This document shows, piece by piece, positions 28,507 to 38,283 of a stretch of 47,927 nucleotides of DNA. Position numbers and translations under genes: made by a program. Origin of the DNA: a virus. The stretch covers positions 1 to 47,927 of IMG/VR virus record IMGVR_UViG_3300009026_000015; one strand, written 5' to 3'. Position 1 is the stretch's first letter, and each line of letters opens with the position of its first letter. The notes under the pieces are model-generated. The model was not told where the DNA came from, did no database searches, and worked only from the letters and a program-made list of their open reading frames with translations.

Positions 28507-30435
28507 TTATCGACCTCGTCTAACAGTAAGTGGGTTATAGCTGAAATCGCGGTTGGCGTCTACACGACCGCCGATGGCGTAGCCTTCAAAGTGTTGAGCG
28601 ATTGCCTGCCACTCTTCAGGGTCCAAACGGTCAAGCCCCGTGGGGTCGTAAACACGACGCATCGGAACCATTTCGCTACTTGCAAACCCGCGCACCATTT
28701 CTGTTGTCTCAGGGATTGCGCTGATAATTTCTTCAGCTTGCTGCCCTGTGATGAAGCGGCCATCAGGTAGGCGCACGAGACCCGTGTTCTGCATGTCGCC
28801 GATGTTTGCCCAGTTCTGGCTTTTCACAAAGTCCTGCACAAAGGGTAGGTAGTCGTCCTTGGGCGCGCGGTTCTGCTTGCCCTTGATCTGGACGATCTCG
28901 TCAGGAAAGGAGGTAATAGGGGCGTACTCTTCACGCGCAATCGTGTCGCGGATTTGATGAAGAGCATCCTCACCCTCAAAGCTAATATTACCTTCGGCGT
29001 CCCAGTGGTTTGGTTGGTTAAGTTTAAGTATCTGATCCCAAGCCGTGTTATTGATAATGTCTTTATCGTCTTCAGGTAAATCATAGTACCCAGAAACGCG
29101 GTGTGGGCGTGTCTCAACCGTCACATGCGGCTCGCCCTTGGCGTCACGCAGCGAGAAGATGCGCGAGCGGCCTTCCATAACGTCGGGACAATAGTTGCCG
29201 ACGCAGTGGCCCATCGTGTCACCCTCGTACTTGAGCGCCTTACGCAACTCTTCCTCAACGTCGTAATTAGTTGGGCCGTCAGTCTTTGGTGGTGCCATCT
29301 CGACCCATTTCAGACCCATAGGGTTATCGTCGGCGTAATCTTTGAAGACGTGCGTTACGGGATTGTTCTGCGCGTCCAACGCCGCGCGCTCCATCTCCTT
29401 GACGCGGAACTGGTTGATTAGACCGACGCGTTCAGCCGCCTGCGCCAGACCCATGCGTCCGAGGCTTTCGGGGCGCACGGCCAGATCGCTTGGCAAACCG
29501 CTGCGGGGGTCCATAGCGTTACGCATTTCGTCAAGCATGTGTCCCATGCCCATCTTGTCCTGCAAGGCATATGTATCGCTGATACCGTATAGCTCGTCAG
29601 TAACTGGAGCCTTTTTGAGCCACGGCATGTTCACGGCTAGGGACGCGCCGTAATCATAACCCGCCCTTGGGTCGGAGCCAGCCGGTGTATAAAGCTGGTC
29701 GATGCCAAGGGCGCTGCCAATTTGTTGCCTGCTGATCGCGCCTGACGCTGCGTCCGACCACTCGTCAGGGGACAGTGCAACATGAAGCGCATCGCGCTCG
29801 GCCAGCGCGCGCATCGGATCGTCAGGGGTTCCCATTTCATTTTTAATGTAGCGCGGGGCTGCGCGAAGGAACCAGTTTTGCAATTCGCTCAGGGGTCCAG
29901 AAGCGTCGCGGGCAAGGCGTAGACTGTTGTCCGCGATACGGCGTGCTGCGTTTTCTGGTGAGCGGTTCGGGTTAACTTCGTCAACGAGACTTTGGGCCTT
30001 TGCGCGAGCCTCGTCCTCGCTGTTGAATATTATCGGTGTTCTATCGTTCAACACTACCCACCTGCCGTCGTCCGGCAGTTGTGCGACTTTTACGCCAAGA
30101 TCAGACGCTGTTTGCCCCCCGATGCTTTTATCAACAAACCACTGGCCGCCTTTTGTCTTGGCGGCAAAGCGTGGAAGTTTTGGCCCCGGCGCGGGGAGCG
30201 CAAGTTGTTTTGGCGGCGCAGGTAGCGCAAGTGGCTTTGGCGCGGGGCGAGGTACGGCTAACGGTTTAGCCTTCCTCGGCGTTACCGCCATAGTAGGCTT
30301 TACGGCCGCACGCGCCGTTCTTGGCACGTCAACGCCAAGCGCGCGGCGCAGCGGCGTCTCAATGGCGTCGGGGATATAGTCCGACGCGGCGCGCAGTACG
30401 CCCTCAACAGCAAGTCGTTTCGGACCTCTGGCCAC
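28507..30435 (-). CDS. Late protein with N-terminal tag and PcfJ-like domain (642 aa)
   Basis: GTG start at 30435, oddly close to AAGGAG; the paralogue at 28504 supports this N-terminus. Residues 1-45 (GPKRLAVEGVLRAASDYIPD, AIETPLRRALG) match the neighbour, followed by a Pro/Ala/Lys linker. Near residue 410 stand MGHCVGNYCPDVMEGRSRIF, SLRDAKGEPHVTVE and later VQIKGKQNRAPKDDYLPFV. These fit the PcfJ family (HCV..Y motif and IFSxR..xxxxTVE), otherwise known from conjugative elements. It ends with GYAIGGRVDAN. A virion-delivered protein of unknown action is inferred. Confidence 0.7.
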   Translation of the reverse strand: MARGPKRLAVEGVLRAASDYIPDAIETPLRRALGVDVPRTARAAVKPTMAVTPRKAKPLAVPRPAPKPLALPAPPKQLALPAPGPKLPRFAAKTKGGQWFVDKSIGGQTASDLGVKVAQLPDDGRWVVLNDRTPIIFNSEDEARAKAQSLVDEVNPNRSPENAARRIADNSLRLARDASGPLSELQNWFLRAAPRYIKNEMGTPDDPMRALAERDALHVALSPDEWSDAASGAISRQQIGSALGIDQLYTPAGSDPRAGYDYGASLAVNMPWLKKAPVTDELYGISDTYALQDKMGMGHMLDEMRNAMDPRSGLPSDLAVRPESLGRMGLAQAAERVGLINQFRVKEMERAALDAQNNPVTHVFKDYADDNPMGLKWVEMAPPKTDGPTNYDVEEELRKALKYEGDTMGHCVGNYCPDVMEGRSRIFSLRDAKGEPHVTVETRPHRVSGYYDLPEDDKDIINNTAWDQILKLNQPNHWDAEGNISFEGEDALHQIRDTIAREEYAPITSFPDEIVQIKGKQNRAPKDDYLPFVQDFVKSQNWANIGDMQNTGLVRLPDGRFITGQQAEEIISAIPETTEMVRGFASSEMVPMRRVYDPTGLDRLDPEEWQAIAQHFEGYAIGGRVDANRDFSYNPLTVRRGR

Positions 30436-30438
30436 TCC

Positions 30439-33400
30439 TTAGTTCTTTCCGAGTAAACGCTTGGCAGTCAGCGCAGCTTGGTAGCCACGATTGGTGCCAA
30501 CTGCTTTCTTCACGGCGTACTTACCGGCCGCACCTGCGCCTGACGCTCCGGCGTAGAACGCGGCGTTGATCGGGGCCTCCTCGCGGATCGTACTCGCGAC
30601 ACCTCCACCCAGAATGGGGCGACCCGCTTTATCCCGCAGTACCCGCCCAGCTTTGTCCCTCATAGGCTCGTCGCGCATCGTCCGTGCTTGGCCTGCGGCG
30701 TACAACGCGCCTTGGCCTAAGTCGTCGGCCGCACCGGCAAGGAAGCGTGCCGCACGAGGTGCACTTGCGAGTACCCGCGCGCCGCCAAGGCTTGGTGCAA
30801 GCATCGACCCGCCGATCATGCCTGCGCCCTCAAGCGCCATAGCCATCTTGGGGTTAGCTTCGCCGTAACGCTCCTGCATCATGCGAATGCGATTGACTTC
30901 CTTACGGTATGCGTTTGGGTCTTTGGACGCGAGTGTGCGCAAGCGTGCCTCGATCTCGTCACCGAAGCCGAAGGTCAGGCCTTGGCCAAACGTGCGAGCC
31001 GCATTGGCATAATCGTAGCCTTTCGACTTCGGCTGGCCACCATTGCCAAACCTCTGCACGGGGCCACCACGATACATGCCCAAAGGAGGATCGGCAAAGT
31101 CTGCAAGTTCTTTGACGCGATTGTTTGGGTTCTTAATGTCGTAGTAATCGTTCTGCACGGGATCGAACTTGGCCTTTATGCCGCCAACCGTGAAAATAGT
31201 TTCTTCACCCACTGGGGCGGGTGCCGCTGCGGGTGCCGGTTCAACCGCCGCTGGTGCGACCATTGCCGGTGCAGCTTGCGGTGTCGTCTCTGGCGGTACG
31301 TAACCCTCAAAACTTGCATCGGCAGGTATCGACGGCATGGCACCGGCATACATGCGCTCCAAGCGTTCCTGCTCGGTTTCCTGCAATTTGGTGCCAAGTT
31401 GTGCCTCGGCGAGGAACAACTGCGGGTACTTATTGTAAAGCTCCGCAATATCTGACCCAGTGTCCGCAATGCGCTTGCCGACAGGCGAGCCTGTTATCGC
31501 GTCAAGTCCGCGCTTGCCGAGGCCCGCTGCGACGCCTGTGCCGTACGCCAATTCACCTACAACACGTGGCATAAACGCCGGTGCCGCAAGCAAAGTTAAT
31601 GGGTTTGTATACGCGGCGGGAATACCCGCGCCGAGTGTCACGGCGGCGTTGAGACCGCGAGGCTTAAACGTATTGACGTTAGAGCCTGCGAGTGTTGGGA
31701 TAATAGTTCCCTCGGGGTCAAGTTCGTTAAGGATGTTGACCTGTTCAGCGCGCTGGCCGTAGTTTGTGCTTGCGTTGTTGCGGCCGACGGCGGCCTGCAA
31801 TTTACGCGTTGCACTCGATACGTTAGGCGACTTTCCGCGAGCTGCCGAAAGGCCAAGTTCAGTCTCAATTTGCTGCGCTTGCTTGATTGCCGTTTCGTAA
31901 TCGCGCATGGTTTTGGCGTAGATGTCGTCATGCTTGACGAGTTCCTGCCGCACGGCGTTGTATGCAGTGCTCGCAATGCGCGAAGCTTTTCGGTCGTACT
32001 GTCCGCCAATCTTAGAACCGATTTCAAACATATCCTGCTTGAACTGGTCCAGCTCAAGGGGAAGTAGCAAGTCTGGGTTGTTCGCGGCCTTCGCTGCGTA
32101 CTCCTCGACAAAGTCGTTCATCTGTTCCCACGCAAGGTGGTCAGGCGGACGGGGGCCCTTACGATCAGACCAAGTGTCGTACGACTTTGGTTTGATTTTG
32201 CCCATGCGCAGGCGGACGTTGTCTATGCTTAATGGTGTTGGAACTCGACCAAACTGGGCCATTCCCGCACGATACGCATCGGAGGCTTTCTCGCGTATTT
32301 TTTCAACGGCGGTACGTGCTGTGCTGATGAGATTTTCGCCGTCAACTTCGCCGCGCATGGCCGTTGTAAAGGCCTCGCTGCGCGGCGTTACGCCTTGGGC
32401 TCCGCGCTCAAAGCCAGCGCCTGCCGCTTCGCGCACCGACGCGCCGCCCACACCAGACGGGAATGCTACGACTTCACTCGGCAGGTTTTCAAAGCCCTGA
32501 GTAAATCCGGGCGCGCGGTTCTTGGCGGCGTTGTACACAGAAGGCAGGCCTTCCGTTACGGCGCTAATTCCTGCCGACAAGGGGTCCATAATCTTACCGG
32601 CCGTCGCTACACCCTCGCCGAACTTACCAGCTTTGCCCGGTAATCTTGCTAGTAGCGACCCGCCACCAGTTGTAAAAATAGACAGGTCGGCAGCGAGGCC
32701 AAGGGGATCTTTAATACTCGTACGCTTGAACGCATCCCAGCTCCCGTAACGCTCCGCCATGGCGTCCGCCATGGCCGTTACCGTAGGGCCGTCGAACTGG
32801 CCTTGACCGAGTTCGGCCGCGAGATCCGTAAATGTTTTAACACTACCGGCTCGCTCGCCCGTCAGTGCGCTAAGGACGACATCCTTCGGTAAAGCGCTCG
32901 CGCCTTCGAGGATCTGCACAGCGCTTTCAGGTGCGTTGCGCACACGCTGCGCGATGCCCTCGAATAGACCTGCGTTCTCGGATGCGGCCTTGTCAACTTC
33001 GCGATAGTCAATGGCAAGCGGGGTTGCGCGCTGCTCTGGCGTTTGCTTGAAAAAGTCTTGGTTGTCCAAAAGCGCCTGCTGATAGTAATCATCACGCTGC
33101 GATGGTGGAACGTGGCCCTCGCTGACAGCCCTGTCAGCAAGAAGCTTGGCAAACGCCTCTGGCGTCCCGTTCGGGCTGGTGGAGATTGCGTTCAGGTCAA
33201 CTTCGGTTTCTGGTGAAAAGCGCCAGCCTTGAATGTCTTGCCCAGCAATCTGCGCGCCTTCAGGTATGCCCGCAAGAACGTCAGCCGACGGTCCGCCAGC
33301 TTCACGCTCTGCGCGAACGCGGTCAACCTCTACCTGCCTATCGTAAGCGTTAATCTTCGGCGCATAAAGAGTTAAGGGGTCCGAACCAAGTACTTGCTCA

Positions 33401-34032
33401 ATGGCAATAGGCTTGATACCCATAGGTGCCAACTGTTCGTTCAAAGCTGCAGCGCGCCCCGAGAATGCGCTGCGCAGGTCTTGGTAAGGAAGCCGATACG
33501 TGTCGATGCGATTGCGCATGAAGGCAATAATTCTTTTGCGCGTTTCGGGCGTGAACTTACCGGAGTTATTCCACTGGTTCAAAGCCCACTGTGGAAGGTA
33601 GTCTTTGGCAACTTGCACGTTATTGTAACGCTCGATGTCGCCCTGCATAACTGCGCCGGTAGGATCTTGCACCTTGGCGGCGAGTGTGACGAGGTCTTGA
33701 TCGCCTTCCCCGCCTGTAGGCACACCCAGTGCTGCGGTAAAATACCGCATACCCTGACGGTATATCTTGACTTCGTCCAAGCCTTCAAACGTCTTCAAGT
33801 CGTCACGCGCGTTTGTTTGCATGTCAAGGAGAGTTTTAAGTTTCGCATTCGTCAGTTCGGCTTGGGCTTTAGGCCCAGCGTACGGAGCCGTTGCGGTATC
33901 CGTTTGGATGTTGATGCCTTTTTGCACATTGCTAAGCTGGTCGCCAGTTAAGGAAACGCCAGCCTGCACTTGCTTCGCTGACGGAGCCCGAGTGACAGGG
34001 CTTGAAGAAGCTGCGTAAGGGTCTTTTGCCAT
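30439..34032 (-). CDS. Large internal virion (DNA ejection) protein (1197 aa)
   Basis: The longest gene. The product begins MAKDPYAASSSPVTRAPSAK and has extended helical regions (residues 40-400), a Gly/Ala-rich segment with small hydrophobic patches near 450-480 and 840-870, and a C-terminal glycine-rich part (FGQGLTFGFGDEIEARLRTL, GMIGGSMLAP, AGASGAGAAGKYAVKK). A segment GMYRGGPVQRFGNGGQ near 1000 carries the RGGxV motif of neighbouring virion proteins. It fits the large ejected core proteins of podoviruses that pass DNA into the cell. No lytic transglycosylase motif is visible. Confidence 0.7.
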   Translation of the reverse strand: MAKDPYAASSSPVTRAPSAKQVQAGVSLTGDQLSNVQKGINIQTDTATAPYAGPKAQAELTNAKLKTLLDMQTNARDDLKTFEGLDEVKIYRQGMRYFTAALGVPTGGEGDQDLVTLAAKVQDPTGAVMQGDIERYNNVQVAKDYLPQWALNQWNNSGKFTPETRKRIIAFMRNRIDTYRLPYQDLRSAFSGRAAALNEQLAPMGIKPIAIEQVLGSDPLTLYAPKINAYDRQVEVDRVRAEREAGGPSADVLAGIPEGAQIAGQDIQGWRFSPETEVDLNAISTSPNGTPEAFAKLLADRAVSEGHVPPSQRDDYYQQALLDNQDFFKQTPEQRATPLAIDYREVDKAASENAGLFEGIAQRVRNAPESAVQILEGASALPKDVVLSALTGERAGSVKTFTDLAAELGQGQFDGPTVTAMADAMAERYGSWDAFKRTSIKDPLGLAADLSIFTTGGGSLLARLPGKAGKFGEGVATAGKIMDPLSAGISAVTEGLPSVYNAAKNRAPGFTQGFENLPSEVVAFPSGVGGASVREAAGAGFERGAQGVTPRSEAFTTAMRGEVDGENLISTARTAVEKIREKASDAYRAGMAQFGRVPTPLSIDNVRLRMGKIKPKSYDTWSDRKGPRPPDHLAWEQMNDFVEEYAAKAANNPDLLLPLELDQFKQDMFEIGSKIGGQYDRKASRIASTAYNAVRQELVKHDDIYAKTMRDYETAIKQAQQIETELGLSAARGKSPNVSSATRKLQAAVGRNNASTNYGQRAEQVNILNELDPEGTIIPTLAGSNVNTFKPRGLNAAVTLGAGIPAAYTNPLTLLAAPAFMPRVVGELAYGTGVAAGLGKRGLDAITGSPVGKRIADTGSDIAELYNKYPQLFLAEAQLGTKLQETEQERLERMYAGAMPSIPADASFEGYVPPETTPQAAPAMVAPAAVEPAPAAAPAPVGEETIFTVGGIKAKFDPVQNDYYDIKNPNNRVKELADFADPPLGMYRGGPVQRFGNGGQPKSKGYDYANAARTFGQGLTFGFGDEIEARLRTLASKDPNAYRKEVNRIRMMQERYGEANPKMAMALEGAGMIGGSMLAPSLGGARVLASAPRAARFLAGAADDLGQGALYAAGQARTMRDEPMRDKAGRVLRDKAGRPILGGGVASTIREEAPINAAFYAGASGAGAAGKYAVKKAVGTNRGYQAALTAKRLLGKN

Positions 34033-34712
34033 TATTTTATCTCCCTTGTGCGACCGTCGGTCGTGCGAAATCTCATACCTTTTTTGTTTGGATCTTGCGC
34101 TGCAACTAGAGCCTGCTCCGGCGTCAGCACCGGCAGGTTTTGATCTTCGACAAGTTCATTGGTGTCCATGTCGGTAAGGTCACCAGTAAGCGGATTAAAC
34201 CCAGTGCGGCGCGTCTTCGGCTTCAACAGCGGCGCTGCCTTTCCTAAGAAATCCGCTGCGGTCTTAGCGCGGTCGACAGCGTAACCGCCAGTTGTTCCCA
34301 TATACTGATCCTGAAACGCCGCCAGTTGTGCGTCGCGTGCATCGCGGGCCTTTTTCTCCGCCTCGGAGATGTCGCTGAAAGCGCCAGAGATCTTGCCTAT
34401 AGTGCCACCAATACCCGTGTACTTCCTTGGTGCGAGTAGCGCCTTGGATAGCATGAAGAGCTGCTCAGACTGCGTTGGTCCGCGATAGCGCTCTTTGATG
34501 CGAGCCTCGCCAGCCTCAAAACGCTTCTTGTCGGACGCTTCTTTCTCGGTCTGTGCGCTCAACTGCTGCCTATACAACGCCTGCAAGAGGCCCGGCACTT
34601 TTGTTGTGTCGCCAAGTTGCGCAAAGTCGATGTCGCCGCCTTTGGCCGCCAAGCTGGACATAGCCGCTACCTGTGCTTGATCTTCGGCGCTGGTGTCGTC
34701 TTCGTACATCAT
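34032..34712 (-). CDS. Virion-associated protein (226 aa)
   Basis: An acidic start (MMYEDDTSAEDQAQVAAMSS) followed by helical segments and a Gly-rich turn (YTGIGGTIGKISGAFSDISE), then a basic tail. It lies between the large ejection protein and the Gln/Ala-rich 359-aa protein, with TAATG and ATGA overlaps on both sides. Likely an internal virion or assembly protein; no family is recognised. Confidence 0.65.
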   Translation of the reverse strand: MMYEDDTSAEDQAQVAAMSSLAAKGGDIDFAQLGDTTKVPGLLQALYRQQLSAQTEKEASDKKRFEAGEARIKERYRGPTQSEQLFMLSKALLAPRKYTGIGGTIGKISGAFSDISEAEKKARDARDAQLAAFQDQYMGTTGGYAVDRAKTAADFLGKAAPLLKPKTRRTGFNPLTGDLTDMDTNELVEDQNLPVLTPEQALVAAQDPNKKGMRFRTTDGRTREIK

Positions 34713-35788
34713 TTAATTCCCAACAGCTTATTGAGCGCCGATCCAGACTGCGAATTGCCCAATATGGCACCAAGGCCTGCAAGCGCGCCGCCGACTGTCT
34801 CGCCTGTGCTTGGCTTAAGCTCTGGCTGGTAGCCGAGTGGCACGATGCCTTCTTCTCTGCTTGCCTTCGGTACGCCAGCGGCAACGCCACCGAACGTCTG
34901 CAACATAGCACTGATTTGCTCTTGTGGGTAGCCCTGCTGACGCAAGAAGTCGGCGTATGCCACGTCGAGGTTCTTCTGAGCCTGACCCTGCTGCGCCGCA
35001 CCGACTTGCTGCAGCGCGCCCGCGCCGGTAATGCCGAGTGTCTGCGCAGCCGTACCGAGTTCGCCAAGCTGTCCTGCACCAGCAAGCTGACGCGACAGAT
35101 CCTGCCCGCCGAGGCTGCCTGCCGTCGTGGCGAGGGCGGCTTGGCGGGCCAAATCAGTGCTCGCAAGGCCTGTGGCATCGGTAAACCCGCTGCGAAGGGC
35201 AATCGCCTGCTGCCCGAGGATGTCGGCGTTTGTGTCGCGGAGGGCGCGCGCCGTGTCGGTCATCATGCCCGATGGCGTGCCGCCCATGTTTTCGTCGCGC
35301 GAACCAAAGCCGAGCTGACCCGCTTGGATGTAGCGCCCCTCGGCGGCCGGAAGGAGGTTTTCGTTTAGGTTGCGTCGGCCCAGTTCGCCAATGCGGTTGA
35401 CGACCTGATCCGTGTACGGGTTCATGTACTGGCCGATGTTCGACACGGACGATGCGCCTGCCGCACCGAGGTACGGCGCGGCCGCGCCAAGGCCGCCCGG
35501 CGCGTTGATCGCACCCTGCGTTGCCTGCGTTGCGGCATTTAGGGCTGGCTGATAGGCAGTGGCTGCTTGACCGGCCATGCCGAAGCCTTGCTGCATCGTT
35601 GGCGAGAACTCCGCTACGCGCGGGCCTTGATACGTCGGCAGTGGCTGCGCGGCGAGGGCCTGCTGATTGGACAGCAACTGCATGGCGTAGTTCGTGTACC
35701 AGTCGGGCAGCACGGTCTCGCTGGTGAGCGACTTGAACGTCGAGCCAGTGGGCAACTGCCCGTTATTGAGAAAGTCTGTAAGCGCCAT
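34709..35788 (-). CDS. Internal virion protein, Ala/Gln/Gly-rich (359 aa)
   Basis: A low-complexity helical protein (GMAGQAATAYQPALNAATQA, LGAAAPYLGAAGAS, QQVGAAQQGQAQKNLDVAYA) with conserved-looking blocks MNPYTDQVVNRIGELGRRNL and DFLRQQGYPQEQISAML. Comparable proteins occur in marine and freshwater podoviruses next to the ejection proteins. A role as an internal or core virion protein is likely but unproven. It is coupled to both neighbours. Confidence 0.65.
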   Translation of the reverse strand: MALTDFLNNGQLPTGSTFKSLTSETVLPDWYTNYAMQLLSNQQALAAQPLPTYQGPRVAEFSPTMQQGFGMAGQAATAYQPALNAATQATQGAINAPGGLGAAAPYLGAAGASSVSNIGQYMNPYTDQVVNRIGELGRRNLNENLLPAAEGRYIQAGQLGFGSRDENMGGTPSGMMTDTARALRDTNADILGQQAIALRSGFTDATGLASTDLARQAALATTAGSLGGQDLSRQLAGAGQLGELGTAAQTLGITGAGALQQVGAAQQGQAQKNLDVAYADFLRQQGYPQEQISAMLQTFGGVAAGVPKASREEGIVPLGYQPELKPSTGETVGGALAGLGAILGNSQSGSALNKLLGIK

Positions 35789-38283
35789 TATGCTGGTCCT
35801 CCGGCCATGTACTGTTCTGGCCTCTTTGCGTTATCACTGAATTTACCACGGGCAAGCTTCTTACCCTTCTGCTTGCGGACTTTGACGCGGAAGCTGTCAA
35901 GCAACTTCGCGCCCGCCTTGTTAGATCCGTTGCCGAGTAGCGCCACGGTCTCTGCGTCGAAGACGTACTCGCCGTCGGACAGGAGTGCGGGGATCTTGTC
36001 GTCGCGACCGTCACCGGCACCCTCGACGGCAAAGCCACCACGCGCAAAGCGCATGCTATCAACTTCTGGAGCGTACATCGACGGGCCTGCGGGGTTGTTT
36101 GGTATCGGCGTCGTGATCGGCTGCGGTAGTGTAATCTGCGGCGTGGCCATACGCATTGGCTGCGGTGCAAATGCGTCCTCTGCCGTCGTGCCCTCGTAGC
36201 CAGTGTACGCGCGGCTGGTGTTCGGCGCGCCCTGTGTGGCGTAGTCGAAGAAGCTCTGCTCTGGGCCATAGCCGTAGCGGTAATAGTTCTGCGGGCTGTT
36301 GAAGCCTTGTGCCGCCAGTGTGGACGCAGGAAGCGCACCACCGCCAGCGCCGCCCAACAGGGTCGACGTAGGCAGTTGCTTGCCGAAGACCGAGCTAAGA
36401 CCGCCCATGCCTGCCGGTATGATGCCGCCAGAGCCACCGCCCTTGTCACCGAGGAGGCCGCCAACGGTGCTTACGCCAAGGCTGGCGAGACGCAAGTAGT
36501 CGGCGATGTCTTTGGCGGTGAGCTTCTTATTTACGTCTGTCGATGGTGGCTCAAAGAAGTTGTCAGGCAGCAGACTGGTAGGAGCGCCACCCAAAGAGGC
36601 AAGCAGTTCGTCTGGGGTAAGACTTTCGCTTCCAGTAACGACGATGTCGTTTGCCGCTGCGGTACCGCCAGCACCCGCGCCGCCTGCCGTGGCAGCGGTA
36701 AGGCCACCAACGCCAGACAAAGCGAGGAGTATTTCATCTGGAGTAAGACTTTCCAGTCCGCCGCCAGTGACGACCATCGGGTTCTTTGCCGCTTCGATGT
36801 CTTCCGCCGTTGGTTCCTGCGCAGTGGGCTGTTGCTGCGGAAGGGGCTGCGCTGCGTTAAATGCGCCCGAAAGCATCGCGTTGACGGGAATGGAGAACGC
36901 TGCGCCGAAGGGCGAACCAGAACCCGACACTGGCGGAGCCCTGTTCCCGCTGACAACGATAGTGTCGTCTGCGGGTGTAGGTTCTACTGTTGGCGTAGGC
37001 TCCGACGGTAGCGGTTCAGGCAGTCCGCCCTTGGGCAAGAAGTCTGTGGCTATTGGTTCGAACACGCCAGACAGCGCGCCGCCGTAATTTGGAACAGGAG
37101 CTACGGCTCTATTTGCAATTACGTTTATCCCGTCGTAAGGGGCCATAGGCTCGGCTACCGGTGACGGCTGTTGCGCGAACTGCTCGGCTGGCGTCTTGTA
37201 GCCAGTCAAGCCACCTAAATTGTTTGATGCAGCGGATGTCAAACCTTGCAGCACACCAGAACCCGCGCCTTGTAACGCCTTCGACAATCCTGTTACGACG
37301 ATGTCGCCCGTTGCCTCCCCTGCGGCGTTAGATAGACCACTTGCCGCAGCTTCGCCAAGGCCGAGTGCGCCGCCAGCTTTTCCGAGTGCGCCGCCAATAG
37401 CTTTGTTGAGGCCCGAGGCGTTGCCTATGCCCGCAGTTGCGCCGCCGATAAGTGCGGACGTGAGCGGGTCTTTGCCGGACAGGAAGCCGCCGAGGCCACC
37501 AGCGGCAGCGCCCGCAGCTATCTGCACACCAAGGCTCGCGCCACCAGTTGCGATGGCTGCGGCGATAGGTAAGGCAAAACCCGCAATTTTACCGACGATA
37601 CCGAGGCCGTTCGGGCCTTGGTTCTCGGCAACGCGGTCGTATTTGCCTGTGGCTGGGTTAAGTACTTCAACGCCCCAATATGCGTTCTTGGGGTCGTTTA
37701 TAGTAAGTTGGTTGGCTTGCTGGAATACGTTGCGCAGGCCCTCTCCGCCCGCGCCAGAATACACAACTTTCCCATCTTTGCCGCCGTTGACGAGGCGATA
37801 CGTGGCGTTAGGGTCTACGGGTACAAAGCCCGGCATTGGCTCAATATATTTTCCATTTGGATCATACGTTGCGGGGTCGGCGGGCTTTGGCGAACCTACG
37901 TCGCGATAGCGTGCTGGCAAGCCCATTTCGTTTGCAAAGTAATAGCCAGTCTGTCCTCTACTCGTAATTGGGTCTAGGTTCATGCCCTCGGTAGGCGCAA
38001 CATAAGGGTTTACGTCTAGTATCGCTTGTAGGCGTTCAGCCGCTGTCCGGCTGTCGCCGCCGCCCATTCCACCAGTGTACGAACCGCCTTGCTCTGGCCC
38101 GCCGAGCATCGGATTGGCAAGGTCAAAGCCGACAACCGCTTCGCCCATCATCGGGCCGCCAAGGCCGTAGTCGCTGAACTCCATGTCATCAATCAAAGGT
38201 TCGCCTTCATTGACGCGTCCGCCGATAGCGTAGCGAGGTACAGCCGCTTGCAAGTAGTTACTGAAGCCGGGGATGTAGTTCAT
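35788..38283 (-). CDS. Large virion protein with glycine zipper and repeated IVVTG segments (831 aa)
   Basis: The start at 38283 (MNYIPGFSNYLQ) overlaps the preceding stop (TAATG); a longer frame to 38325 is not supported. Residues 1-40 contain YAIGGRVNEGEP. A membrane-active glycine zipper spans about 230-310 (VGKIAGFALPIAAAIATGG and further). The segment IVV(T/S)G occurs several times (DIVVTGLSK, TIVVSGNR, DIVVTGSESLTPDELL, MVVTGGGLESLTPDEILL). The C-terminus has GGFAVEGAGDGRDDKIPALL then SDGEYVFDAETVALLG, a block found in many marine phage virion proteins. An ejection or membrane-spanning virion role is inferred. Confidence 0.7.
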   Translation of the reverse strand: MNYIPGFSNYLQAAVPRYAIGGRVNEGEPLIDDMEFSDYGLGGPMMGEAVVGFDLANPMLGGPEQGGSYTGGMGGGDSRTAAERLQAILDVNPYVAPTEGMNLDPITSRGQTGYYFANEMGLPARYRDVGSPKPADPATYDPNGKYIEPMPGFVPVDPNATYRLVNGGKDGKVVYSGAGGEGLRNVFQQANQLTINDPKNAYWGVEVLNPATGKYDRVAENQGPNGLGIVGKIAGFALPIAAAIATGGASLGVQIAAGAAAGGLGGFLSGKDPLTSALIGGATAGIGNASGLNKAIGGALGKAGGALGLGEAAASGLSNAAGEATGDIVVTGLSKALQGAGSGVLQGLTSAASNNLGGLTGYKTPAEQFAQQPSPVAEPMAPYDGINVIANRAVAPVPNYGGALSGVFEPIATDFLPKGGLPEPLPSEPTPTVEPTPADDTIVVSGNRAPPVSGSGSPFGAAFSIPVNAMLSGAFNAAQPLPQQQPTAQEPTAEDIEAAKNPMVVTGGGLESLTPDEILLALSGVGGLTAATAGGAGAGGTAAANDIVVTGSESLTPDELLASLGGAPTSLLPDNFFEPPSTDVNKKLTAKDIADYLRLASLGVSTVGGLLGDKGGGSGGIIPAGMGGLSSVFGKQLPTSTLLGGAGGGALPASTLAAQGFNSPQNYYRYGYGPEQSFFDYATQGAPNTSRAYTGYEGTTAEDAFAPQPMRMATPQITLPQPITTPIPNNPAGPSMYAPEVDSMRFARGGFAVEGAGDGRDDKIPALLSDGEYVFDAETVALLGNGSNKAGAKLLDSFRVKVRKQKGKKLARGKFSDNAKRPEQYMAGGPA

